From: an uncultured Butyricimonas sp. | Lineage (GTDB): Bacteria; Bacteroidota; Bacteroidia; Bacteroidales; Marinifilaceae | Reading direction: 5' to 3' | Length of the DNA: 64,000 bases | Assembly: GCA_944321845.1 (NCBI GenBank) | Contig: CALUMT010000008.1 | Coordinates: 23,274 to 87,273, forward strand | In this document: piece after piece, positions 1 through 7,854 of the stretch | How the letters are laid out: the number at the start of each line of letters is the position of its first letter | How positions within the stretch are numbered: position 1 is the stretch's first letter | Notes under the pieces: generated by a model | Told to the model about the DNA's origin: nothing | Database searches by the model: none | The model's input: the letters and a program-made list of their open reading frames with translations, nothing else | Made by a program: the position numbers and the translations under genes

Positions 1-159
1 GAACAGATACGTCTTTTCATCAGTGGCGAGAATTTGTTTACTTGGACTAATTATTCAGGGATAGATCCTGAAATCGTAGATATTCGAACAGGAGTAGATG
101 AAGCACGTAATTATCCTCTTGCAAGGAAATTTACAATAGGTTTAACGTTAAAGTTTTAA
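1..159 (+). CDS. SusC/RagA-type TonB-dependent receptor, C-terminal end only
   Basis: The first 159 bases are open in frame 1 and end in TAA. They encode about 52 residues with the typical end of a SusC-type outer-membrane receptor: a 'SGENLFTWTNY-GIDPE' strand followed by a last strand ending in phenylalanine (TIGLTLKF), the usual signal for outer-membrane barrel assembly. The gene starts outside the window. It sits directly upstream of a SusD gene, so this is the standard SusC-SusD pair, in which SusC is the TonB-driven channel and SusD its surface lid. Substrate cannot be inferred from this fragment. Confidence 0.9.
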   Translation, partial: EQIRLFISGENLFTWTNYSGIDPEIVDIRTGVDEARNYPLARKFTIGLTLKF

Positions 160-162
160 GTG

Positions 163-1683
163 ATGAAGAAATTGTATTTTATATTACTGGTTTTGGGATT
201 ATGGAGTTGTGATGATATGTTGAGGGTCGAACCGGAGAATAGTTTGACATTTGGAAACATAACAACAGAAAAAGATATTGAATCTTTAGTTCTTGGAGTC
301 GGGGCTAGCGTACGCAGTATGGTTTGTTGGAATGCGCTCTTGCAAGTTGAAAAAGGTGCTTATGCTGATGAAGTTGATGAATCAAGGCGAGGAGCTAGAA
401 TGTTGGAACTGGAAGCAGGTACAGCTGATAATTGGGAAGTCCAATATCAGGTGATTATGGGAGCTCAAAATGTTTTGGATTATGTTGATATTATAGATAT
501 GCCAAGTAAACGAAGGGATTATTACAAGGGACAAGCATATTTTTTCAAAGCTTTAGGGTATTATGATTTATTACATCGTTTCGGGGATTGTATCCTTCAA
601 AAAGGAGGGGTGAATTGGCAACCTGTGGCAAAAACTTCATGGCCTGTTGTGTGTGAGTTTGCTATAGAAATGGCAGAGAAGGCTGTGGATTTATTACCGG
701 AGTTTGATAAATTGACGGATTGTAATGGACAATCAGTAACTTCAAAATCGACTCCATGTAAAGGTGCCGCAAATGCTCTGCTTGCACAATTGTGTGCATG
801 GAAAGCTGGTTGTAAATGGTTTGCAAGGGAAGAAGATAAAGGATATGATGAAAAATTATATTGGGAAAAAGCAGAAAAAGCGTGTACAGAGGTGATAAAA
901 TCCCCGTTGTATGAATTGGCTGCTGATCCGGAAGAAGTTTGTAGTTCTGTTTTAGTTGGTAATAGTAAAGAGGGAATATATGAAACGGTAATGAAAGATT
1001 ATTTTAACGAGATCGGAGCTCGGGTATTTTCTTTAGGTACAGATTATGTTGGATATCCTGTACGTCCAGAATATGCTCCGGGGGTAGTAAAAGATTTTAC
1101 ATTCCGGATTTTTACAACCTCTGTACGGGAAATGTACCCGGGAAATGATAAAAGAAAGTATGCTTATTTTTATGATCTGGATGGGATGGATGCTATGGAT
1201 AAGGAAATAACAGGAGGTTTTGCTTATCCTTATAAAGAACGTAGTGTGAATGTTACTGTGACAGGCTCTAAGAAAAAATTTGCATCCTTTAATTCTAATA
1301 AGATTTGGTGGAGACTAGCCGATATTTATTTGTTACGAGCTGAAGCAAGATTTCATTTGGGAGATGAAGAGGGAGCTATTGCTGATATGAATGAAATTAG
1401 AGATAGGGCTGGAGCTACTCGTTATAATTCTTCAGAATATAATGGAGATTTACAGCGGGCTATTTTTAAGGAACGAGAAAAAGAATTATTGATGGAAGGT
1501 TATCGCTATTATGATATTATGCGTAATGGATTAGAGTATGTACAATCGGAATTGGAAGGAGGTTATAAAACAGCAACAGTGCAAGATTATATAGATGGAG
1601 CTTTTTTCCTAATGAATGATGAGTTAGACTTTAAGGAAAATCCTTTAATGAGACAAAATTTATATTGGTTAAAACGACAATAA
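163..1683 (+). CDS. SusD/RagB-family nutrient-binding outer-membrane lipoprotein
   Basis: SusD-family surface lipoprotein of about 506 residues, normal for the family. The N-terminus is a lipoprotein signal with lipobox cysteine at residue 16 (GLWSC-DD). The body has the helical TPR-like pattern of RagB/SusD, including 'RAEARFHLGDEEGAIADMNEIRDRAGA' in parts near residues 393-420 and the C-terminal 'KEREKELLMEGYRYYDIMRNG' region typical of the family. It begins just after the SusC stop codon; a GTG at 160 directly precedes the ATG at 163 and could also serve as start. It should form the lid over the SusC channel and bind substrate at the cell surface. The ligand is unknown. Confidence 0.93.
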   Translation: MKKLYFILLVLGLWSCDDMLRVEPENSLTFGNITTEKDIESLVLGVGASVRSMVCWNALLQVEKGAYADEVDESRRGARMLELEAGTADNWEVQYQVIMGAQNVLDYVDIIDMPSKRRDYYKGQAYFFKALGYYDLLHRFGDCILQKGGVNWQPVAKTSWPVVCEFAIEMAEKAVDLLPEFDKLTDCNGQSVTSKSTPCKGAANALLAQLCAWKAGCKWFAREEDKGYDEKLYWEKAEKACTEVIKSPLYELAADPEEVCSSVLVGNSKEGIYETVMKDYFNEIGARVFSLGTDYVGYPVRPEYAPGVVKDFTFRIFTTSVREMYPGNDKRKYAYFYDLDGMDAMDKEITGGFAYPYKERSVNVTVTGSKKKFASFNSNKIWWRLADIYLLRAEARFHLGDEEGAIADMNEIRDRAGATRYNSSEYNGDLQRAIFKEREKELLMEGYRYYDIMRNGLEYVQSELEGGYKTATVQDYIDGAFFLMNDELDFKENPLMRQNLYWLKRQ

Positions 1684-1693
1684 ATTTAATAGT

Positions 1694-2338
1694 ATGAGTA
1701 AAGTAATTGTAATATTAATAGCGATTATTTGTTTTGCTTGTACAACGAAGCAAGAAGTAATAGATGGGGGAATTGCCTCTCCTTATTTTGATGGGAATAT
1801 TATGGAATATTTACGATCAAATGAAGAACAATGGGGATATACAGTGGAGATGATTGAACGGGCAGGATTAGTGGATTTGTTTGAAGGAAAGGTTGATACT
1901 GTGCCGGAATTAACTTTTTTTGCACCTCCAAGTTATGCGGTTTTTCGTTATTTGATGGATTTGAAATATGAGGGAACTGGTGAGGAACGTTATGAGTCTA
2001 TTCAGGATATTCCTGTTGAGACCTGTAAAGAGTTAATACTTAAACATGTGGTTGTCGGTAAGTATTTAAAAGAGGATATAGCATTCCGGAATATGGATTA
2101 TGATATATTTGCTGCGGAACAGGATGGAGGAACTCATTTTACCTGTATAGGTAAGAATGAATTGATCGCTTATTTGGAAAAGACGGATTATAAGGGATTC
2201 CCTGATGTCGGGCCAATAGAAATGTTTTTGTATTCTGTTTCAGTTGGACAAATGATACCTTTGGCAACTCCGGATATTCAGCCAACAAATGGAGTGGTAC
2301 ATGCGTTGAATTATGGTTATGATTTTGGTAAAATTTGA
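1694..2338 (+). CDS. Fasciclin-like (FAS1) domain lipoprotein of the SusC/D locus
   Basis: A 214-residue lipoprotein with lipobox cysteine near residue 16. The middle carries fasciclin-type landmarks: a 'LTFFAPPSYAVFRYL' segment near residues 72-88, like the FAS1 H1 box (TvFAPtneAf), then 'LKHVVVGKYL' and a C-terminal 'TNGVVHALN' resembling the H2 box. It starts 10 bases after SusD and is surely in the same operon. FAS1 domains mediate adhesion or carbohydrate/protein binding, so an accessory surface binding role is inferred. The family match is by motif only. Confidence 0.72.
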   Translation: MSKVIVILIAIICFACTTKQEVIDGGIASPYFDGNIMEYLRSNEEQWGYTVEMIERAGLVDLFEGKVDTVPELTFFAPPSYAVFRYLMDLKYEGTGEERYESIQDIPVETCKELILKHVVVGKYLKEDIAFRNMDYDIFAAEQDGGTHFTCIGKNELIAYLEKTDYKGFPDVGPIEMFLYSVSVGQMIPLATPDIQPTNGVVHALNYGYDFGKI

Positions 2339-2342
2339 TGTT

Positions 2343-2864
2343 ATGAAAAGTATAATTATTGTATTGATATTAGTAATAGGTATTTTTTCTGCATGTCAAG
2401 ATATAACTCCCGGTTATTTACAAACGGAATTTGCTGGATATACCTTAGACTCAATGGTCGTAAAAAAGGAATTGGATTTAACACCACCTTCTCCAAATCC
2501 GGATTATGAAATGTATATAAGTTGGGGATATACACCGGAATACCTGGTTGCTAATGGGATATATCCTACGATAGGGGGGGATGAGTATAAGCGGGATAAA
2601 TATGGATGGCCTTGGACAAGTACCCCGATTGAAGGAGTTGAGGGAACTCAGCCTATTTATGTGGAAATAAAAGAGATAAAAACGGATATTGGAGATGTGG
2701 AGTTGATGAAAAAGTATTTAAAAGTGAGTGGTAACGGAACTTTTACCTTACCGGTTTATACGGATATTCCGGTGGGACGTTACGTGATATCATTGACATT
2801 TTCTAATGAGGGATATACACGGGATGTTGATGACTGTTTTACGATTATTGTGAAACAACGCTAA
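2343..2864 (+). CDS. Small SusC/D-associated lipoprotein of unknown function
   Basis: Lipoprotein of 173 residues with lipobox cysteine near residue 18 (IGIFSAC). The frame is open from 2313, but the ATG at 2343 gives a proper signal peptide and lies just after the stop of the preceding gene, so it is preferred. After the signal the chain is rich in proline, tyrosine and glycine and looks beta-rich, like the small immunoglobulin-like or DUF1735/DUF4843-type accessory proteins of SusC/D operons. No motif fixes a function. It is the last gene before a strong terminator. Confidence 0.75.
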   Translation: MKSIIIVLILVIGIFSACQDITPGYLQTEFAGYTLDSMVVKKELDLTPPSPNPDYEMYISWGYTPEYLVANGIYPTIGGDEYKRDKYGWPWTSTPIEGVEGTQPIYVEIKEIKTDIGDVELMKKYLKVSGNGTFTLPVYTDIPVGRYVISLTFSNEGYTRDVDDCFTIIVKQR

Positions 2865-2880
2865 CTTGATACGTGAACTT

Positions 2881-2917
2881 AACGGGAGCGATTCTTTTTA
2901 GGATTGCTCCCGTTTTT
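2881..2917 (+). terminator. Intrinsic terminator of the first SusC/D operon
   Basis: A hairpin with arms AACGGGAGCGATTC and GGATTGCTCCCGTT (one or two G-U or mismatched steps) around TTTTTA, followed by TTTT. It lies 17 bases after the last lipoprotein gene and closes the operon. Confidence 0.88.
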
Positions 2918-2948
2918 ACATAATTATGGAATGTTTTTATATGTAATC

Positions 2949-2977
2949 TTGGTTCTGCTATCATAAGTTTACTTTTG
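2949..2977 (+). promoter_or_regulatory. Candidate promoter for the riboflavin operon leader
   Basis: TTG at 2949-2951 and TACTTTTG at 2970-2977 are 18 bases apart, matching the Bacteroidota -33/-7 promoter form. A second TACTTTTG at 2987-2994 lacks a well-placed -33 box. If used, transcription starts about 300 bases before the FMN riboswitch, giving a long leader. Nothing coding was found in 2995-3290; CACGG at 3048-3052 can pair with CCGTG at 3093-3097, so it may be structured. Confidence 0.55.
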
Positions 2978-3290
2978 TTTTAAATCTACTTTTGTGGATA
3001 AGCTAGGGGGATTACTTAAAGCCGACTCGTTCAGTATACGATGATGACACGGTATAACTTTGAATCATTCTTGTATTACCGCCCGGACAAAGCCGTGCAA
3101 TGAAGTGAAGTTGATAGGAAGGAGATGTGAAAGAAAGATGTGGTTATAGTGTGTTATCCTTTTTTCTTCAAGGGAAAATCAGTGGGTTGTGAATGATGAC
3201 GTGTGAGGAGATGGAAGAAAATTTAAGTGTAAAAAATGGGAGAAGGGTTTGGAAGGTGGGGAATGTTGTTTATATTCGCGATGAGAATGT

Positions 3291-3404
3291 TTCTTCGGGG
3301 CAGGGTGTAATTCCCTACCGGCGGTGATAGTCCGCGACTCCCCATTGGGGACTGAATCGGTGAAATTCCGATACCGACGGTTAAAGTCCGGATGATAGAA
3401 GAAG
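3291..3404 (+). promoter_or_regulatory. FMN riboswitch (RFN element)
   Basis: This stretch has the conserved RFN element: GGGGCAGGGTGTAATTCCC, then TACCGGCGGTGATAGTCCGCGA, a variable arm, GAATCGGTGAAATTCCGATACCGACGG and TTAAAGTCCGGATGA. P1 closes as TTCTTC (3291-3296) with GAAGAA (3398-3403). Binding of flavin mononucleotide is expected to turn down the ribD operon directly downstream. The expression platform is the terminator at 3444-3474. Confidence 0.96.
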
Positions 3405-3443
3405 TGTTTGAGTGAAATGGATGTATTTATCATTTTTATATAT

Positions 3444-3474
3444 GCCCCGAATGTTGTTGCATTCGGGGTTTTTT
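3444..3474 (+). terminator. Riboswitch-controlled terminator before ribD
   Basis: GCCCCGAATG (3444-3453) pairs with CATTCGGGG (3460-3468) around TTGTTG, followed by TTTTTT at 3469-3474. This is a textbook terminator 40 bases after the FMN aptamer. Its last T is five bases before the ribD ATG, so the hairpin also covers the region where ribosomes must load. It should form when FMN is bound. Confidence 0.92.
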
Positions 3475-3478
3475 GTTT

Positions 3479-4582
3479 ATGGATACGAGAGATATTGAAT
3501 ACATGAGACGGGCAATAGCCCTTGCCGAACGAGGGGTTGGATTCGTGAATCCGAATCCGCTGGTGGGTGCCGTGATTGTGAAAGATGGGCGGATTATCGG
3601 GGAAGGATGGCATGAGTGTTACGGGCAATGGCATGCGGAGCGGAATGCGTTCCGGAATTGCACGGAAGACACTCGGGGGGCGACGATGTATGTCACGCTG
3701 GAACCTTGTTGCCATCAGGGGAAGACCCCTCCTTGCACGGAGGCGATTATCGAGCATGGAATTGCCCGGGTGGTAGTTGGGATGGAGGATCCGAACCCGC
3801 TTGTTGCCGGTAAAGGGATAGCTTTGTTGAGGGAGGCTGGGATTGTGGTGGAGTGTGGTGTGGGGGAAGAGGTCTTGCGGGAACAGAACAAGGTGTTCCT
3901 GAAGTATATCAGGGAGCGGCGTCCTTGGGTGGTGATGAAGACGGCAATGACGATTGACGGGAAGATTGCTACCCGAACGGGAGATTCCCGATGGGTGACC
4001 GGCGAAACGTCCCGGGCATTGGTGCACGAGTTGCGGCATCGTTTCATGGCGATTGTTGCGGGTATCGGGACAGTACTGGCGGATGATCCTATGCTGAATT
4101 GTCGTGTTGAGGGGAAGGAGGTGAGACAACCTGTTCGAGTGGTAGTGGATAGTCAGGCCCGTTTGCCTTTGGGGTCGAGGATCGTGAAGACGGCCCGGGA
4201 ATACCGGACGATTGTCGCATATACACGTTTTGCCCCGGAAGAGAACGTTGAGGCTTTGGCGGCTGAGGGGGTGGAGATGCTTTTGTGTGGGGAGCGGGAA
4301 GGTCTGGTGGATTTGCATGATTTGATGCGGTTACTTGGAGAAGGGGGGATTGATTCCGTTTTGCTGGAAGGCGGGGGAAACCTGAATTTTTCTTTCCTGG
4401 AAGGGGAACTCGTGGATGAGATTTATGCTTTTGTTGCCCCGAAAATCGTGGGTGGAATGAATGCGAAGACTTCGGTAGAGGGACGAGGTGTGGAGAAGAT
4501 GATGGAGGCGTTGCCTTTCCGGTTTGCGGATGTGGAACGATTGGGGGGCGATGTGTTGTTGAAATATAGACGTGAAAATTAG
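3479..4582 (+). CDS. ribD: Bifunctional diaminohydroxyphosphoribosylaminopyrimidine deaminase / reductase RibD
   Basis: RibD carries out the second and third steps of riboflavin synthesis: deamination of the pyrimidine made from GTP, then NADPH-dependent reduction of its ribosyl side chain. The N-terminal cytidine-deaminase-like domain has the zinc site HAE at residues 52-54 and PCCHQGKTPPC with cysteines at 77/78 and 86. The C-terminal reductase domain starts near residue 147 (RPWVVMKTAMTIDGKIAT) and ends with the LLEGGGNLNFSF region. Length (367 residues) is normal. The frame is open from 3473, but the ATG at 3479 gives the usual RibD N-terminus (DIEYMRRAIALAERG). First gene of the riboswitch-controlled operon. 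Confidence 0.96.
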   Translation: MDTRDIEYMRRAIALAERGVGFVNPNPLVGAVIVKDGRIIGEGWHECYGQWHAERNAFRNCTEDTRGATMYVTLEPCCHQGKTPPCTEAIIEHGIARVVVGMEDPNPLVAGKGIALLREAGIVVECGVGEEVLREQNKVFLKYIRERRPWVVMKTAMTIDGKIATRTGDSRWVTGETSRALVHELRHRFMAIVAGIGTVLADDPMLNCRVEGKEVRQPVRVVVDSQARLPLGSRIVKTAREYRTIVAYTRFAPEENVEALAAEGVEMLLCGEREGLVDLHDLMRLLGEGGIDSVLLEGGGNLNFSFLEGELVDEIYAFVAPKIVGGMNAKTSVEGRGVEKMMEALPFRFADVERLGGDVLLKYRREN

Positions 4583-4593
4583 AACAGAGTATT

Positions 4594-5247
4594 ATGTTTA
4601 CAGGTATTGTCGAGGAAATCGGTACGATTAAAAATATAAAACGGGGGAACAGGAGTATTGTGCTGGAGATTTACGCGAGTAAGGTGTTGGAAGGTATGCA
4701 GGTGGGTGATAGTGTAGCCACGAATGGCGTATGTTTGACGGTGACTTCGTTTTCTGGAGTGTCCTTTGCCGTGGACGTGATGCCGGAGACGATGCGTTGC
4801 ACGAGTTTGGGCGAATTGCGGGCAGGTAGTCGAGTGAATCTTGAGCGGGCTTTGCCGGTGAACGGGCGTCTCGGGGGACATATTGTTTCGGGACACGTGG
4901 ATGGTACCGGAAAGATTGTGGCGAAAGAAAAGGATGAAAATGCCATTTGGGTAACGATTGCCACGACGCCGGCGGTGTCTCGGTATATCGTGGCGAAAGG
5001 TTCGATTGCCATTGACGGAATCAGTCTCACGGTGGTTTCTGTGAGCGAGGATACGTTTAAGGTGTCGATTATCCCGCACACGCAGAGTGAGACGACGCTG
5101 GTGGGGAAGAACGTGGGAGATACCGTGAACCTGGAGAATGATGTGCTGGCCAAGTACGTGGAGAAATTGCTGCTTCCCCGGGAGAATACCAAGACGGAGG
5201 AAAAGAAGGGATTGAGTCTTGATTTTTTGATAGCTAATGGTTTTTAA
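4594..5247 (+). CDS. ribE: Riboflavin synthase, alpha subunit
   Basis: Riboflavin synthase joins two molecules of 6,7-dimethyl-8-ribityllumazine to give riboflavin and a pyrimidine. The 217-residue protein has the two tandem lumazine-binding barrels of the family: the first opens with MFTGIVEEIGTI and contains the 'VATNGVCLTVTS' turn, the second has GHVDGTGKI and 'IAIDGISLTVVSV'. The C-terminal tail (NTKTEEKKGLSLDFLIANGF) is a little longer than in minimal homologues. It lies 11 bases after ribD and 32 bases before ribBA, in the same operon. Confidence 0.95.
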   Translation: MFTGIVEEIGTIKNIKRGNRSIVLEIYASKVLEGMQVGDSVATNGVCLTVTSFSGVSFAVDVMPETMRCTSLGELRAGSRVNLERALPVNGRLGGHIVSGHVDGTGKIVAKEKDENAIWVTIATTPAVSRYIVAKGSIAIDGISLTVVSVSEDTFKVSIIPHTQSETTLVGKNVGDTVNLENDVLAKYVEKLLLPRENTKTEEKKGLSLDFLIANGF

Positions 5248-5279
5248 ACACGAGATAGAAATTTGTAATTTGAGGATAT

Positions 5280-6533
5280 ATGGAAGAATTTAAGTTTAGC
5301 ACGATAGAGGAGGCTGTGGCCGACTTGAAGGCTGGTAAGATGATTATCGCGGTGGATGATCCTGATCGGGAGAACGAGGGAGATTTGATTTGTGCCGCGG
5401 AATATGCCACGCTGGAGAACGTGAATTTCATGGCTTCTTACGCCAAGGGATTGATTTGTATGCCGATGAGTAAGGCACTGACCGATAAGTTGGGATTGGA
5501 GCAAATGGTGGCCACGAACACGGATAACCATTGTACGGCTTTCACTGTGTCGATTGACCACGTTTCGACGACTACGGGTATTTCGGCGCTTGAGCGTTCC
5601 ATCACGGCAATGAAAGCGGTGGAGGATGATGCCAAGCCGGCTGATTTCCGTCGTCCGGGGCATATGTTCCCGTTGGAGGCCCGGAAGGGGGGAGTACTCG
5701 TGAGAACCGGCCATACGGAGGCAACCGTGGATTTGATGCGTATTGCCGGATTGAAGGAATGCGGTCTTTGTTGTGAGATTATGCGGGAGGATGGGACGAT
5801 GATGCGTACTCCCGAGTTGAAGGAGTTTGCCGCCCGTCACGGTTTGCGTATGATTACCGTGGCAGATTTGATTAATTATCGCCGTCGTACGGAAATTCTA
5901 GTGGAACGGGTGACTGAGGCTAAGTTGCCTACCAAGTACGGGGATTTTGAGGCTTACGGTTACGTGAACAAGATTACCGGAGAACATCATATTGCTTTGG
6001 TGAAAGGTGATGTGACGGATGGCGAACCGGTACTTTGCCGGGTTCATTCGGAGTGTCTTACCGGTGATGTGTTTGGTTCTTTGCGTTGCGATTGCGGGGA
6101 TCAGTTGGCTGAAGCAATGCGGCGTATCGCTGAACGGGGCCGTGGCGTGTTGCTTTACATGAGACAGGAAGGTCGTGGTATCGGTTTGATTAATAAATTG
6201 AAAGCTTATCATTTGCAGGATGAGGGTATGGATACTGTGGAAGCTAACGTGGCTCTCGGGTTTAAGCCGGATTTGCGGGAGTATGGTACGGGAGCTGAGA
6301 TTTTGGCAGACCTGGGGGTAAAGAAGATGATCCTGATGACGAACAATCCTGCCAAGATCAGTGGTTTGGAGGGTTACGGGATTGAAATCGTGGCCCGTGA
6401 GCCTATTGAAATGACTTGTAACGAGAAAAACGAGTTTTACATGTACACGAAGTTCAAGAAAATGGGTCACATGCTTCATGTGCGTGATAAAGAAGAAGTA
6501 GCGAAATTGCAACAGGAATTGAAAAACAAATAA
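5280..6533 (+). CDS. ribBA: Bifunctional 3,4-dihydroxy-2-butanone-4-phosphate synthase / GTP cyclohydrolase II
   Basis: A fusion supplying both precursors of riboflavin. The N-terminal half (about residues 1-205) is DHBP synthase, with the acidic [10 protein letters not shown] loop at 26-35 and [11 protein letters not shown] near 142. The C-terminal half is GTP cyclohydrolase II, with zinc ligands C259, C270 and C272 in [20 protein letters not shown] and the [13 protein letters not shown] loop. At 417 residues it is standard. Both catalytic halves look intact. It lies between ribE and ribH in the operon. Confidence 0.96.
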   Translation: MEEFKFSTIEEAVADLKAGKMIIAVDDPDRENEGDLICAAEYATLENVNFMASYAKGLICMPMSKALTDKLGLEQMVATNTDNHCTAFTVSIDHVSTTTGISALERSITAMKAVEDDAKPADFRRPGHMFPLEARKGGVLVRTGHTEATVDLMRIAGLKECGLCCEIMREDGTMMRTPELKEFAARHGLRMITVADLINYRRRTEILVERVTEAKLPTKYGDFEAYGYVNKITGEHHIALVKGDVTDGEPVLCRVHSECLTGDVFGSLRCDCGDQLAEAMRRIAERGRGVLLYMRQEGRGIGLINKLKAYHLQDEGMDTVEANVALGFKPDLREYGTGAEILADLGVKKMILMTNNPAKISGLEGYGIEIVAREPIEMTCNEKNEFYMYTKFKKMGHMLHVRDKEEVAKLQQELKNK

Positions 6534-6547
6534 TAAAGCGGTATATT

Positions 6548-7009
6548 ATGAATCTTTTAGAAGGAAAATTATTGGCAGAGGGGCAACGTATCGGCATCGT
6601 GGCCGGTCGTTTCAACGAGTTTATAACCAGTAAATTGATCGGAGGTGCTTTGGATGCATTCAAGCGTCATGGCGGAGATGAGGCTAACGTGGATTTGGCT
6701 TGGGTGCCGGGAGCTTTTGAAATTCCTCTCGTGGCCAAGAAAATGGCTGAAACCGGGAAGTATGATGCTGTGGTGTGCTTGGGTGCGGTGATTCGCGGGG
6801 CAACGCCTCATTTTGATATGGTGGCTAATGAAGCGACCAAAGGAATTGCCAACGTGGGTTTACAAACGGGTGTGCCTGTTATTTTTGGCGTGCTGACCAC
6901 GGATTCCATCGAGCAAGCCGTAGAACGTGCTGGTACAAAAGCTGGTAATAAAGGTTTTGATGCCGTGACAACTGCCATTGAAATGGTAAATCTGTTGAAG
7001 CAGATTTGA
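6548..7009 (+). CDS. ribH: 6,7-dimethyl-8-ribityllumazine synthase
   Basis: Lumazine synthase condenses the RibD product with dihydroxybutanone phosphate from RibBA. The 153-residue protein has the family landmarks: '[12 protein letters not shown]' near residue 17, '[16 protein letters not shown]' near 52, '[13 protein letters not shown]' near 79, and '[24 protein letters not shown]' in pieces near 113-136, including the conserved glycines. It probably assembles into a capsid-like shell, as the family usually does. It starts 14 bases after ribBA and is the last gene of the operon. Confidence 0.96.
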   Translation: MNLLEGKLLAEGQRIGIVAGRFNEFITSKLIGGALDAFKRHGGDEANVDLAWVPGAFEIPLVAKKMAETGKYDAVVCLGAVIRGATPHFDMVANEATKGIANVGLQTGVPVIFGVLTTDSIEQAVERAGTKAGNKGFDAVTTAIEMVNLLKQI

Positions 7010-7033
7010 TGAGGTGAAAATCTTTGTGATATT

Positions 7034-7071
7034 ATCGGGTGGGAGAATGCATTATCCTGCCCGATTATATA
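7034..7071 (+). terminator. Probable terminator after ribH
   Basis: ATCGGGTGGGA (7034-7044) pairs with TCCTGCCCGAT (7055-7065), with two G-U steps, followed by an A/T-rich TATATATTT tail. It lies between the convergent ribH and ECF sigma genes, so it may act in both directions. Confidence 0.65.
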
Positions 7072-7136
7072 TTTAAGTATGTACATTTGTCATTAGGTGT
7101 GAGTATATTGAATGGTATGGGAAAGTATGATGGGGA

Positions 7137-7676
7137 TTATCGTTTAATGATTTTAAGGTATAAGAATAAGATTTCCATTTGATTTGCAAAACGATTCCGT
7201 AGGTGTTTAATTCCATTACGTAAAAGTGTTTTTACGGTGTTGATTGAAATTCCTAATTCCTCTGCAGTTTCTTGATACTTCATGCCTCGATTGAAAATAC
7301 ACTTGATGATACGTTGTGTTTGTTCTGGCATTTGTTCAATTTCTTTTTGTATTTGGTGGAGGATATTTTCATCAAACTGTAGACTTTCCTCTTCCGCAAT
7401 GTCTGCTTTTAATTGATCAAGATAACATTGTTTGATTCCTTTTTTTTCCAGTTTGTCAATACATGCGTTGCGTACGGAATTAAAAAGATAGACTTTTGCG
7501 GCTTTTTCATCAGCAAATCGATTAGTGTCTTTTTCCCAAAAATGCATGAATATATCTTGTACAATATCTTCTGCATCAGCCCTTGTTGGCAAGTAATTCA
7601 TGGCATAAAGACAAAGATTTTTGGCGTATTTGTCAAATAACTGTTTTAGGTCTCGATTTGTTAGCCCTATTTCCAT
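7137..7676 (-). CDS. ECF RNA polymerase sigma factor of the second SusC/D locus
   Basis: Extracytoplasmic-function sigma-70 factor of about 179 residues. Region 2 (LFDKYAKNLCLYAMNYLPTRADAEDIVQDIFMHFWE) binds core polymerase and the -10 element; region 4 (IEQMPEQTQRIIKCIFNRGMKYQETAEELGISINTVKTLLRNGIKHL in parts) holds the helix-turn-helix. The frame is open to a TTG at 7697, but the ATG at 7676 gives a normal start. It faces away from a FecR anti-sigma gene starting at 7855, and the nearby SusC carries an STN signalling domain, so it should drive that locus when substrate binds SusC. The divergent layout is less usual than sigma-FecR-SusC in one direction. Confidence 0.92.
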   Translation of the reverse strand: MEIGLTNRDLKQLFDKYAKNLCLYAMNYLPTRADAEDIVQDIFMHFWEKDTNRFADEKAAKVYLFNSVRNACIDKLEKKGIKQCYLDQLKADIAEEESLQFDENILHQIQKEIEQMPEQTQRIIKCIFNRGMKYQETAEELGISINTVKTLLRNGIKHLRNRFANQMEILFLYLKIIKR

Positions 7677-7854
7677 TTTTATTTCATTTGGAGACAAATC
7701 TAAGTGATTCTTTTGAGAAATACAATGAAAGATAATTATCCGTTAAAGTCGAGAAAGGAATCTTTATGTAATTATAGATTGGAAATTCGAAAAAAATATG
7801 TATTTCGATTCACCCGTTTTGTTTTTTTCCCGTTTCTGTTAATAAAGAATAGCA

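Noticed and set aside
2313-2342. Upstream extension of the small lipoprotein at 2343
   Set aside because: It would overlap the fasciclin-type gene and place charged residues before the signal peptide; the ATG at 2343 gives a clean lipoprotein signal.
3179-4318. 379-residue open frame on the minus strand over ribD
   Set aside because: It is antisense to a gene with full catalytic motifs, is rich in His, Pro and Arg, and crosses the FMN riboswitch. It results from the GC-rich codons of ribD.
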